A stretch of DNA of 64,000 nucleotides from Oscillospiraceae bacterium. Lineage in GTDB: Bacteria; Bacillota; Clostridia; Oscillospirales; Ruminococcaceae. Position 1 is the first letter of the stretch. Each line of letters opens with the position of its first letter. The stretch lies in assembly GCA_025758045.1 (NCBI GenBank), contig CP107208.1:2976001-3040000 (forward strand), written 5' to 3'. Under the pieces are notes generated by a model. That model was not told the DNA's origin. It saw only the letters and a list, made by a program, of their open reading frames with translations, and did no database searches. A program made the translations under genes and the position numbers. Below, in pieces: positions 1-8,607 of this stretch.

Positions 1-594
1 ACGGATCAGGGTCGTGACAGGCAGCTTGCGGTTCTTATCGATGCGGACATAGAAAACGTCCTGGGAGTCGGTCTCGTACTCCAGCCAGGCACCGCGGTTG
101 GGGTTCATGGTGGCGGTGAACAGGTCCTTGCCGGTACGGTCCTTGCTGGAGCCGTAGAACACGCCGGGAGAACGAACCAACTGGGAAACGATTGCACGCT
201 CGGCACCATTGGAGATAAAGGTGCCGGAATCGGTCATGAGCGGGAAGTCGCCCATGAAGATCTCCTGCTCCTTGACCTCGCCGGTCTGCTTATTGAACAG
301 ACGGGCAGTGACGTACAGGGGCGCTGCATACGTAGCGTCCCGTTCCTTACATTCTTTAATGGTATACTTGGGGGTTTTGTCCAGGCGGTAGTCCACAAAC
401 TCCAGCACGAGATTGCCGGTATAGTCCTCGATAGCGGCAATATCGTGGAAGACTTCGTGCAGACCTTCCTCCAGGAACCAGTTGTAAGAGTTTTTCTGGA
501 TCTCGATCAGATTGGGCATGCCAATCACTTCGTTGATGCGGGAAAAGCTCATGCGGGTCGTTCTGCCGTTTTGTACGGGCTTGACCTTTACCAT
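1..594 (-). CDS. rpoB: DNA-directed RNA polymerase beta subunit, N-terminal part (cut by window edge)
   Basis: Catalytic beta subunit of RNA polymerase. The open frame starts at an ATG (592-594) and runs off the left edge, giving 198 codons. The translated start contains SFSRINEVIGMPNLIEIQKN and later FMGDFPLMTDSGTFISNGAE and VSQLVRSPGVF, which are hallmark N-terminal beta-subunit segments (protrusion and start of lobe). An AGGAG ribosome site lies about 10 bases upstream of the ATG. A consensus promoter is found about 170 bases upstream, so rpoB here seems to have its own promoter instead of being co-transcribed directly behind rplL. Rifampicin-region residues lie outside the window. Identity is near certain. 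Confidence 0.97.
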   Translation of the reverse strand, partial: MVKVKPVQNGRTTRMSFSRINEVIGMPNLIEIQKNSYNWFLEEGLHEVFHDIAAIEDYTGNLVLEFVDYRLDKTPKYTIKECKERDATYAAPLYVTARLFNKQTGEVKEQEIFMGDFPLMTDSGTFISNGAERAIVSQLVRSPGVFYGSSKDRTGKDLFTATMNPNRGAWLEYETDSQDVFYVRIDKNRKLPVTTLIR

Positions 595-760
595 AAAACG
601 CGACCACTCCTATTCCGTAGATTGACAAAGTCGGTAAAAGCCGACCTAAAGGAGCTGTGCGAAAGCGATGTATATTCGTCGTTTTTCACAAACTTTTGAA
701 TTTTGTCGTTTTCGCAAAATCCCTTTAGGGCGCTCTATTCCATTTTTGTGATACTGTTTC

Positions 761-789
761 AGTATACATGGTAAAAGGCTTGCTGTCAA
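761..789 (-). promoter_or_regulatory. SigA-type promoter for rpoB
   Basis: On the minus strand TTGACA (784-789) is followed by a 17-base spacer and TATACT (761-766). This gives an untranslated leader of about 160 bases before rpoB. The leader contains a short hairpin GTCGG-taaaag-CCGAC near 630-645. Confidence 0.75.
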
Positions 790-891
790 GGCTTTTTCGG
801 CTTTTTTGCGAAGTTTTTCTTGGCTGTCGAACGCCCGGACAAGTGTAACAAAATTTCGGCACATTGACGATTTTGCACTGTCTTGCAGGGG

Positions 892-919
892 TTGACAAAT
901 TCGTAACGGGTGCTATATT
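892..919 (+). promoter_or_regulatory. Promoter-like sequence in the rpoB upstream gap, facing right
   Basis: TTGACA (892-897), 16-base spacer, TATATT (914-919). It points toward the 3' end of the minus-strand transporter gene and has no gene of its own downstream. The rest of the 595-1068 gap holds only the rpoB promoter and leader and a terminator; no coding frame is convincing. Confidence 0.35.
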
Positions 920-991
920 CCCCGCTTTTGGGCAGTTTTCACAAGGATGTGGACACCTTTTTGCGCAGGATTGCTCTTGACAATCGCGCTC

Positions 992-1025
992 TGAAAGAAA
1001 AGCGCCCCCTCAAAAGAGGAGGCGC
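992..1025 (-). terminator. Rho-independent terminator of the NSS transporter gene
   Basis: A 10-bp stem with one mismatch (1002-1011 against 1016-1025, loop of A residues) is followed on the minus strand by TTTTCTTTC. It lies about 45 bases after the transporter stop codon. Confidence 0.75.
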
Positions 1026-1068
1026 AAGATGTTGTGTTGGATAGAACACGGGGAGCCTGTCCCCTGTT

Positions 1069-2448
1069 TTACATAGCAATGATCCCAAACGCATTGGCCA
1101 CGGAACTGGCCAGAATGATCGCCGCGAACACCGGGCAGAGCCAGCGGATCATAAAGTTGAAGACCTTCTTCCGGCGGAAACTCCCGCCCTCGAGGGTGAC
1201 CTCGTGTTCGATGCGCTCAACGCCTACCACGCGGGACACCAGCAGGCAGGTGGCGATGGCCGCGATCGGCATCATCACCGAGTTGGTAAGGAAGTCGAAG
1301 AAATCGAGGAACTGCATGCCCAGCACCGTCACCCCGGCCAGCGGGCCGTAGCCCAGGCTGGACAGCGTGCCCAGCCCTACCATGATAACACCCACCAGCA
1401 CTGTGGCCTTGCGGCGGCTCCAGCCCAGCTCATCCTGGAAGGTGGAGACCGCGCTTTCGGTCAGCGCGATGGAGCTGGTGACCGCTGCAAACAGCACCAG
1501 CACAAAGAACAGCACGCCCACTGCCCTGCCCAGGTCCATGCTGGCAAAAACTTTGGGGAGCGTAATGAACATCAACGCGGGCCCCGCCTGCAGGGTGTCC
1601 GGCTCGCCAGCGGAGAAGGCAAACACTGCCGGAATGATCATCAGGCCCGCCATGACGGCGATGATCGTGTCGAACACCTCGACGTTCTGGGTCGCGTCCT
1701 CGATGGAGACGTCCTTTTTCATATAGGAACCGAAAGTGACCAGGATGCCCATGGCGATGGACAGCGAGTAGAACATCTGCCCCATCGCCGTGACCACCGT
1801 CATCCAGCTGAAGTTAGCGGGGTTCGGCACCAGGAAATACTTGACGCCCGCCAGCGCTCCCGGCCGCGTGACCGAGTAGGCAGTGATAATGACCGACAGC
1901 ACCACCAGCACCGGCATCATTACTTTGGAGACACGCTCGACGCCGTTGCGCACACCCGCAAAGATGATGCCCAGCGTGAACAGCGCAAAGGCCAGGAAGC
2001 AGATCTCTGTTACAGCACCGTTGGAAATGAAATCTGAGAAGAAGCCGTCCGCCGCCAGCGCCTGGCTTTGGCCGGCGAGATACCCCACCAGATACCGAAT
2101 GACCCAGCCGCCGATGACCGAGTAATACGGTACGATCAGCACCGGGATGATGGCGTTGATCCAGCCGCCGAAGCCTAAGAACCCGCCGCGCTTGCCCGGC
2201 TTGGCAAAGCTGGCGTAAGCGCCCACCGGGCTTTTGCCGGTCATGCGGCCCAGGGCCGTTTCGGCCATGATCATCGTGTAGCCAAAGGTAAGCGCCAGCA
2301 CGATATAAATCAAAAGGAAGATTCCGCCGCCATATTTGGCCGCCAGGTACGGGAACCGCCAGATATTGCCCAGTCCCACCGACGCCCCGGCTGCCGAGAG
2401 CACAAAGCCAAGCCTGCCGGAAAAGCTGCTTCTTTTTTCGTTTTTCAT
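1069..2448 (-). CDS. Sodium-dependent transporter, neurotransmitter:sodium symporter (NSS/SNF) family
   Basis: Integral membrane protein of 459 aa, the usual size for bacterial LeuT/MhsT-type symporters. These couple Na+ entry to uptake of amino acids or related substrates. The N terminus has the TM1 signature GFVLSAAGASVGLGNIWRFP, with the unwound segment used for Na+ and substrate binding, and about 11 hydrophobic segments follow. GGAGGG upstream supports the ATG at 2448, and a promoter lies at 2489-2517. It is monocistronic, with a terminator on its 3' side. Substrate cannot be read from the sequence; amino acids (for example tryptophan or branched-chain) are likely from family knowledge. 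Confidence 0.93.
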   Translation of the reverse strand: MKNEKRSSFSGRLGFVLSAAGASVGLGNIWRFPYLAAKYGGGIFLLIYIVLALTFGYTMIMAETALGRMTGKSPVGAYASFAKPGKRGGFLGFGGWINAIIPVLIVPYYSVIGGWVIRYLVGYLAGQSQALAADGFFSDFISNGAVTEICFLAFALFTLGIIFAGVRNGVERVSKVMMPVLVVLSVIITAYSVTRPGALAGVKYFLVPNPANFSWMTVVTAMGQMFYSLSIAMGILVTFGSYMKKDVSIEDATQNVEVFDTIIAVMAGLMIIPAVFAFSAGEPDTLQAGPALMFITLPKVFASMDLGRAVGVLFFVLVLFAAVTSSIALTESAVSTFQDELGWSRRKATVLVGVIMVGLGTLSSLGYGPLAGVTVLGMQFLDFFDFLTNSVMMPIAAIATCLLVSRVVGVERIEHEVTLEGGSFRRKKVFNFMIRWLCPVFAAIILASSVANAFGIIAM

Positions 2449-2488
2449 TTTTCCTACGTCCCTCCAGGTTGTTTCTCACACGACCACA

Positions 2489-2517
2489 AGTGTAGCATAA
2501 ATGAGGTAAAACTTCAA
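2489..2517 (-). promoter_or_regulatory. Promoter of the NSS transporter gene
   Basis: Minus strand TTGAAG (2512-2517), 17-base spacer, TACACT (2489-2494), about 40 bases before the start codon. Confidence 0.65.
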
Positions 2518-2555
2518 GATGAATTTTTTTCACGTACCCTCCCCTATTTTCCGCC

Positions 2556-2586
2556 TTGACCCTTACGCCGCGTCATAGTGTATGCT
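2556..2586 (+). promoter_or_regulatory. MerR-type promoter with 19-bp spacer and dyad operator
   Basis: TTGACC (2556-2561) and TATGCT (2581-2586) are separated by 19 bp, the overlong spacing typical of promoters that MerR proteins untwist. The spacer carries a dyad centred on ACGC-c-GCGT (2565-2573). It sits directly before the MerR/TipAS gene, so autoregulation is likely. Confidence 0.7.
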
Positions 2587-2621
2587 ATACTTACTGCAAG
2601 GGAAAGTGAGGTGTCCCCCCC

Positions 2622-3356
2622 ATGATGACCGTAAACGAAGTCAGCCGCCTGACCGGCGTGAGTATACGCGCGCTGCACTATTACGACCAGATCGGCCTGC
2701 TGCCCGCTGCCGGGCATACCGACAGCGGCTACCGCCTGTATGACGATGCAGCGCTGGAACGTTTGCAGCAAATCCTGTTGTTCCGGGAATTGGAATTTTC
2801 GCTGAAAGACATTCAGCGGATCCTGTCTAATTCCGCCTTCGACCGAGAAAAGGCGCTGGAGCAGCAGATCGAACTGCTGAAGCTGAAGCGACAGCATATC
2901 GAGGATCTCATCGCCCTTGCGGAAAAGACACAAACCACAGGAGGAACCATTATGGATTTTACCGCATTTGATACACAGAAGATCAAGGACTACGCCGCCC
3001 AGGCCAAGCAGCAGTGGGGCGCCACGCCGGAGTACAAAGAGTTTGAGCAAAAGACCGCCCCCAAGACGGAAAAAGAGGTTTCCGCTATGGGCGGCCAGCT
3101 GATGGAAATCATTGCAGCTTTCGGTAAGATTCAAAGCATGGACCCTGCTGCCCCCGTCGTGCAGGCCCAGGTGAAGAAGCTGCAAGATTTTATCAGCGAG
3201 CATTACTACACCTGCTCCAAAACCATTTTGGGCCAGCTCGGCCAGCTGTACACCGCAGGCGGTGCGTTTACCCAAAACATCAACGCCGCAGGTGGCCCCG
3301 GTACCGCCGAGTTTGCCAGCAAGGCGATCGAGGTGTATTGCCGGACGGCAAAATAA
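2622..3356 (+). CDS. MerR-family regulator with C-terminal TipAS-type ligand domain
   Basis: Transcription regulator of 244 aa. Residues 1-70 form the MerR winged-helix DNA-binding domain (VNEVSRLTGVSIRALHYYDQ, then GYRLYDDAALERL and the FSLKDIQ segment). A linking helix covers about 75-110. Residues from about 115 to the end resemble the TipAS domain (KDYAAQAKQQWG, EYKEF, HYYTCSKTILGQLGQLY), which in TipA binds thiopeptide-like drugs. GTGAGGTG precedes the ATG pair at 2622/2625. It stands alone between the NSS transporter and the beta-glucoside operon. The ligand is unknown; multidrug or peptide sensing is inferred from the family. Confidence 0.9.
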   Translation: MMTVNEVSRLTGVSIRALHYYDQIGLLPAAGHTDSGYRLYDDAALERLQQILLFRELEFSLKDIQRILSNSAFDREKALEQQIELLKLKRQHIEDLIALAEKTQTTGGTIMDFTAFDTQKIKDYAAQAKQQWGATPEYKEFEQKTAPKTEKEVSAMGGQLMEIIAAFGKIQSMDPAAPVVQAQVKKLQDFISEHYYTCSKTILGQLGQLYTAGGAFTQNINAAGGPGTAEFASKAIEVYCRTAK

Positions 3357-3423
3357 GGCTGTCCAAATCACGCAATAGCAATATGCACAAGAATACGTTC
3401 ATTTTTTTGTGCGAGTTCGCCGA

Positions 3424-3452
3424 TTGACTTTTTTGGGGGGACATCGTAGAAT
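3424..3452 (+). promoter_or_regulatory. Promoter of the beta-glucoside operon
   Basis: TTGACT (3424-3429), 17-base spacer, TAGAAT (3447-3452), placed just upstream of the antiterminator target and the terminator. Confidence 0.8.
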
Positions 3453-3479
3453 ATTAAAGAAAAATGAACATACGTTAAC

Positions 3480-3508
3480 GGATTGTTACTCTTCGGGAGG
3501 CATGACCA
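3480..3508 (+). promoter_or_regulatory. RNA antiterminator target (RAT) of the LicT/SacY type
   Basis: GGATTGTTACT (3480-3490), CTTCGG, then GAGGCATGACC. This matches the well known RAT pattern GGATTGTTACT-n-GGCA..ACC to which BglG/LicT RNA-binding domains bind. Its 3' arm overlaps the 5' arm of the terminator at 3504, so the two RNA folds exclude each other. Confidence 0.88.
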
Positions 3509-3556
3509 TTGACAGATGCAGAAAATGCACCTGTATGGTCGTGTCTTATTTTTTTG
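3504..3556 (+). terminator. Leader terminator controlled by antitermination
   Basis: GACCAT (3504-3509) pairs with ATGGTC (3535-3540). The inner pairs ACAG/CTGT and TGCA/TGCA extend the stem, and a T-rich run follows at 3545-3555. Without LicT bound to the RAT, transcription should stop here, before licT itself. Confidence 0.8.
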
Positions 3557-3596
3557 CCCGCATGTTCATTTTATCCCGTATAAGGAAGGTGAGCCC

Positions 3597-4427
3597 ATGA
3601 AAGTCATCAAAAAGATCAACAATAACGTGGCGCTGTGCCTGGATGGCAACCAGCGTGAGCTCATCGCCTTTGGCAAGGGCATCGGCTTCAAGCCCATCCC
3701 ATACGAGCTGACGGACCTCTCGGTCATTGAGCGCACCTACTACGGCATCAGCCCCGAATACCAGGGCCTGCTGAAAGAGATCCCCAAGGAGATCTTCGAT
3801 GTCTCTGGTATGCTCGTTGATCTGGCCGCCAACAGCATCGATGCCGATTTCAACCGCAACCTGGTCATCACCCTGGCGGACCACATCAACTTTGCCATCG
3901 ACCGCTACAAGAAAAACATCCACATCAAGCCGCCCTACGTCGGCAACCTGGCTTACCTGCACGAAGCAGAGTACAAGGTTGCCACTCAGGCTGTGGCGTG
4001 CATCAACCAGCGCTTCGGTGTGCGCCTACCCAAAGAAGAAGCCGCCGCCATTGCGCTGCATCTCATCAACGCCGAGAACTCCGTGGCCCCGAAGGCCGAT
4101 TTTCTCGACGCCAGCACGATGATCAGCGATGTCATCGGCCTGATCGAAAAGCGGGAGAACATCACCATTGACCGTTCTGGCTTCAACGCCAGCCGCTTTA
4201 TCACCCACATGGAATACCTGCTGGCCCGCATCCGCAACAACGAGACACTGGAAAACAACAACGACAAACTCTTCAACAATCTGAAACAGGAGTATAGAGA
4301 GACTTACCTGTGTGCGGAGGATGTCCGCACCTACCTGCAGCAAAAGACCGGCAAGAACCTGGGAAGCGAGGAAATGTCCTATCTCATGCTTCATATCGAA
4401 CGGTTCTGCTCCCGCGAGCAGGCTTAA
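3597..4427 (+). CDS. licT: BglG/LicT-family transcription antiterminator
   Basis: RNA-binding antiterminator of 276 aa, the normal length. Residues 1-56 are the co-antiterminator domain (KVIKKINNNVALCLDGN, ELIAFGKGIGFK). They are followed by two PTS regulation domains (PRD1 about 65-165, PRD2 about 170-276) with the phosphorylatable histidines seen in HINFAID and LHLINAENS. An ATG farther upstream in frame exists, but AAGGAAGGTGAG before the ATG at 3597 and the family N terminus MKVIKKINN decide the start. It controls its own operon through the RAT and terminator upstream. The PTS IIBC and GH1 genes follow. In known systems HPr and the cognate EIIB phosphorylate the PRDs to report sugar availability. 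Confidence 0.95.
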   Translation: MKVIKKINNNVALCLDGNQRELIAFGKGIGFKPIPYELTDLSVIERTYYGISPEYQGLLKEIPKEIFDVSGMLVDLAANSIDADFNRNLVITLADHINFAIDRYKKNIHIKPPYVGNLAYLHEAEYKVATQAVACINQRFGVRLPKEEAAAIALHLINAENSVAPKADFLDASTMISDVIGLIEKRENITIDRSGFNASRFITHMEYLLARIRNNETLENNNDKLFNNLKQEYRETYLCAEDVRTYLQQKTGKNLGSEEMSYLMLHIERFCSREQA

Positions 4428-4508
4428 CCTCGCATGTAATAAAGGGAAGCGCGCACCCTTTGTACAGATATACCAAACACACTGAAAATCAAGAAAGAGG
4501 AACCAATA

Positions 4509-5909
4509 ATGGCACAGAAATATCAGGAGCTTTCTGACAAGATCGTTGGTCTTGTCGGCGGCAAAGCCAATGTCCAGTTCTTTACCCACTGCGTGACCCG
4601 CCTGCGTTTTAACGTGAAGGACGAGTCCGCCGTTAAAAAAGACGAAATCGAAAAACTGCCCGGTGTTCTCGGCTCCCAGTGGCAGAACGGCCAGTACCAG
4701 ATCATCATCGGCCAGGCTGTCAACGATGCCTACCGCCTGATTTGCGAGAAGAACGGCTTCGCCGTGGAGAAATCCGTGGACGAGAAGCTGGACGATGAAA
4801 AGCCCGCCCAGAAGAAGGGTGCCAAGGCTGTCATCGACAAAATCTTCGACGGCATCTCCGGCTCGCTGACCCCGCTTATCCCCGCTCTGATTGGCTGCGG
4901 CATGATCAAGGTCATCCTGATCCTGATGGACATGGCCGGCGTGCCCGCCGACAGCGGTACATACCAGCTGCTCACCTTTGCCGGTGACGCTGGCTTCTAC
5001 TTCCTGCCCATCATGATCGGCGCATTCGCCGCCAAGAAGTTTGGTGCCAACCCCGCCTTGGGCATGGTCATCGGCGGCCTGCTGATCTACCCGTCCTTTG
5101 CCAGCGGCGTCAGCGACGGCACCGCCTTCAACTTCCTGGGCATCCCCGTGTACGGCGTGAGCTACTCCAGCACCATCTTCCCCATCATCCTGTGCTGCGC
5201 CGTCATGGCCCCCATCGAGAAGTTCTTTGCCAAGCACGCCCCTGACATCCTGCGTTCCGTGCTGGAGCCGCTGCTGACCATCATCGTCATGATCCCCCTG
5301 GCCTACTGCGTCCTCGGCCCCATCGGTTCTTTCCTGGGCACCTACCTGAGCACCTTCGTCCTGTGGCTGTACAACACCCTGGGCTTCATCGGTGTGGCCG
5401 CCTTTGCCGCTGTGATGCCGTTCGTTATCATGACCGGTATGCACGGTGCCTTTGTTCCCTACCTGATGCAGATGCTGACCGTTGACCCCCTGTACGAGCC
5501 CATCTTCTTCCCCGCCCTGATCATCTCCAACATCGATCAGGGTATTGCTGCACTGGCTGTCGCTCTCAAAACCAGGGACACCAACCTGAAGTCCACCGGC
5601 TTCTCCACCGCTGTCACCGCTGTTGTGGCCGGTGTTACCGAGCCTGCCATGTACGCCATCAACCTGAAGTACAAGACCCCCATGTACGGCGCCATGATCG
5701 GTTCTGCCATCGGCGGTTGCGTGGCAGGTCTGCTCAAGACCGCTATCTATGCCTTTGCGGGTGCTTCCTCTGTCATCGCCCTGCCGCTGTTCGTCAGCGC
5801 TGACAAGCCCAACAACCTGCTGTTCATGGTCATCTCCGTGCTGGTGGGCGCTGTGGCCACCTTCGCAGCCACCTGGGTCCTGTACAAGCCCGAAGCTGCC
5901 AATAAGTAA
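4509..5909 (+). CDS. Beta-glucoside PTS permease, IIBC domains (no IIA)
   Basis: Membrane phosphotransferase permease of 466 aa that imports and phosphorylates beta-glucosides such as cellobiose, salicin or arbutin. Residues 1-90 are the EIIB domain with the phospho-cysteine in THCVTRLRFNVKD. Residues about 105-460 are the EIIC channel with roughly ten membrane segments, including GITEPA-like GVTEPAMYAINLKYK and MTGMHGAF. Full BglP-type proteins (about 610-630 aa) carry a C-terminal IIA domain; this one stops before it, so IIA must come from another protein. It lies 81 bases after licT and 24 before the hydrolase, in one operon. No second RAT was seen in the gap. Confidence 0.93.
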   Translation: MAQKYQELSDKIVGLVGGKANVQFFTHCVTRLRFNVKDESAVKKDEIEKLPGVLGSQWQNGQYQIIIGQAVNDAYRLICEKNGFAVEKSVDEKLDDEKPAQKKGAKAVIDKIFDGISGSLTPLIPALIGCGMIKVILILMDMAGVPADSGTYQLLTFAGDAGFYFLPIMIGAFAAKKFGANPALGMVIGGLLIYPSFASGVSDGTAFNFLGIPVYGVSYSSTIFPIILCCAVMAPIEKFFAKHAPDILRSVLEPLLTIIVMIPLAYCVLGPIGSFLGTYLSTFVLWLYNTLGFIGVAAFAAVMPFVIMTGMHGAFVPYLMQMLTVDPLYEPIFFPALIISNIDQGIAALAVALKTRDTNLKSTGFSTAVTAVVAGVTEPAMYAINLKYKTPMYGAMIGSAIGGCVAGLLKTAIYAFAGASSVIALPLFVSADKPNNLLFMVISVLVGAVATFAATWVLYKPEAANK

Positions 5910-5933
5910 TTTTCTCCCGAAAGGATGCTTTTT

Positions 5934-7370
5934 ATGCCGTTTTGCAAAGACTTTCTCTGGGGCGGTGCCACCGCCGCCAACCAGATCGAGGGCGGCTGGC
6001 AGGAGGGCGGAAAGGGCCCCAGCGAGGCGGATATGCTTTCTGCCGGGACGCATACCTCTCCCCGTCAGATCACACCTGACACCGAGCCGGGCCTGACCTA
6101 CCCCAACCGCACCGCCAGCGACTTTTACCACCATTATAAAGAGGACATCGCCCTGATGGGCGAGATGGGCTTTAAAGCCTACCGCATGTCCATCGCGTGG
6201 AGCCGCATCTTCCCCACCGGCGAGGAGACCGAGCCGAACCCGGCCGGCCTGCAGTTCTACGATGACGTCTTTAACGAGCTGAAAGCCCACGGCATTGAGC
6301 CGATCGTGACCCTGTCCCACTACGAGATGCCGCTGCACCTGGTCAACAAGTACAACGGCTGGGCCTCCCGCGAGGTGATCGCGCTGTTTGAGCGTTACGC
6401 CCGTACGGTGATTGCCCACTTCAAGGGCAAGGTGCGGTACTACCTGACCTTCAACGAGATCAACTGCGGCACCCTGCCCCTGGGCAACTACATGTCCCTG
6501 GGCATCCGCAACGAGGGCACACGGGATTTCCTGCATCAGGTGGATGATGTGCAGGTGCGGTATCAGGCGCTGCATCACCAGCTTGTGGCCAGCGCCCGCA
6601 CCGTGCTGGCCGGGCATGAGCTGGATCCAGAGGCGAAGATCGGCAACATGATCGCCATGATGCCCGTCTACCCCTTGACCTGCAACCCTAAGGACATGCT
6701 GGAATTCCAGCAGAACTGGCGGCAGTTCAACTGGTACTGTGCCGATGTGCAGTGCCGCGGTGCCTACCCCTACTACGCCCAGAGCTTCTGGGAGAAAAAC
6801 GGCATCCATCTGGAGATCACCGATGAGGACTGCGAGGCCCTGCGCCGCGGCACGGTGGATTTCTTCTCCCTCTCCTACTATCAGACCAACTGCGTGACGG
6901 TCGACCCCAATGCGGCTCAGGCCTCCGGCAACCTGCTGGGCGGCGCGAAGAACCCGTACCTGGAGTCCAGCCAGTGGGGCTGGCAGGTCGACCCGGACGG
7001 CCTGCGCTACACCCTCAACGAGATCGAGAGCCGGTATGATCTGCCCATCATCATCGTGGAGAACGGCCTGGGTGCCCGGGACGCGCTGGAAGCTGACGGC
7101 AGCATCCACGACCCCTACCGCACCGACTACCTGCAGCGGCACATCCGCGCCATGAAGCAGGCTGTCGAGGAGGACGGCGTGGACCTGTTCGGCTACACCA
7201 TGTGGGGCTGCATCGACCTGGTCTCCGCCTCCACCGGCGAGATGGCCAAGCGCTACGGCTTCATCTACGTCGATTGTGACGACCAGGGCCACGGCAGCTT
7301 CAAGCGGTATAAAAAAGACAGCTTCGATTGGTACCGTAAAGTGATCGAGACCAACGGCGAGGAACTGTAA
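5934..7370 (+). CDS. 6-phospho-beta-glucosidase, glycoside hydrolase family 1
   Basis: Cytoplasmic hydrolase of 478 aa that splits the phosphorylated beta-glucosides delivered by the PTS into glucose-6-phosphate and an aglycone or glucose. GH1 marks are the N-terminal FLWGGATAANQIEGG, the acid/base motif TFNEIN (about residue 172), and the nucleophile motif IVENGLG (about 372), near the expected places. The upstream ATG at 5925 overlaps the ribosome site GAAAGGA (5919-5925), so the ATG at 5934 is preferred. It is last in the LicT operon and is followed by a strong terminator. Confidence 0.95.
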   Translation: MPFCKDFLWGGATAANQIEGGWQEGGKGPSEADMLSAGTHTSPRQITPDTEPGLTYPNRTASDFYHHYKEDIALMGEMGFKAYRMSIAWSRIFPTGEETEPNPAGLQFYDDVFNELKAHGIEPIVTLSHYEMPLHLVNKYNGWASREVIALFERYARTVIAHFKGKVRYYLTFNEINCGTLPLGNYMSLGIRNEGTRDFLHQVDDVQVRYQALHHQLVASARTVLAGHELDPEAKIGNMIAMMPVYPLTCNPKDMLEFQQNWRQFNWYCADVQCRGAYPYYAQSFWEKNGIHLEITDEDCEALRRGTVDFFSLSYYQTNCVTVDPNAAQASGNLLGGAKNPYLESSQWGWQVDPDGLRYTLNEIESRYDLPIIIVENGLGARDALEADGSIHDPYRTDYLQRHIRAMKQAVEEDGVDLFGYTMWGCIDLVSASTGEMAKRYGFIYVDCDDQGHGSFKRYKKDSFDWYRKVIETNGEEL

Positions 7371-7389
7371 GTTCCAAAACATCTACACA

Positions 7390-7428
7390 AAAGAGCCGCT
7401 CCCTTCCAATGGAAGGGAGCGGTTCTTG
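7390..7428. terminator. Bidirectional terminator between bgl operon and rpoD
   Basis: A stem of about 13 bp with loop AAT (GCTCCCTTCC-aat-GGAAGGGAGC core, 7398-7420). A-rich and T-rich flanks on both sides serve the convergent transcripts. Confidence 0.85.
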
Positions 7429-7446
7429 CTATATTATGCTGTCAAA

Positions 7447-8553
<1,107 letters not shown>

Positions 8554-8607
8554 AAGTACGTTCTCCTTTGGTTTTTTATATGAACACGGATGTTTGAGAG
8601 AAATTCT

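Noticed and set aside
4026..7382. Open frame of over 1100 codons on the minus strand opposite the beta-glucoside operon
   Set aside because: It is antisense to licT, the PTS gene and the GH1 gene, is rich in Val/Gly/His/Gln as expected from mirrored GC-biased codons, and has no ribosome site or family resemblance.
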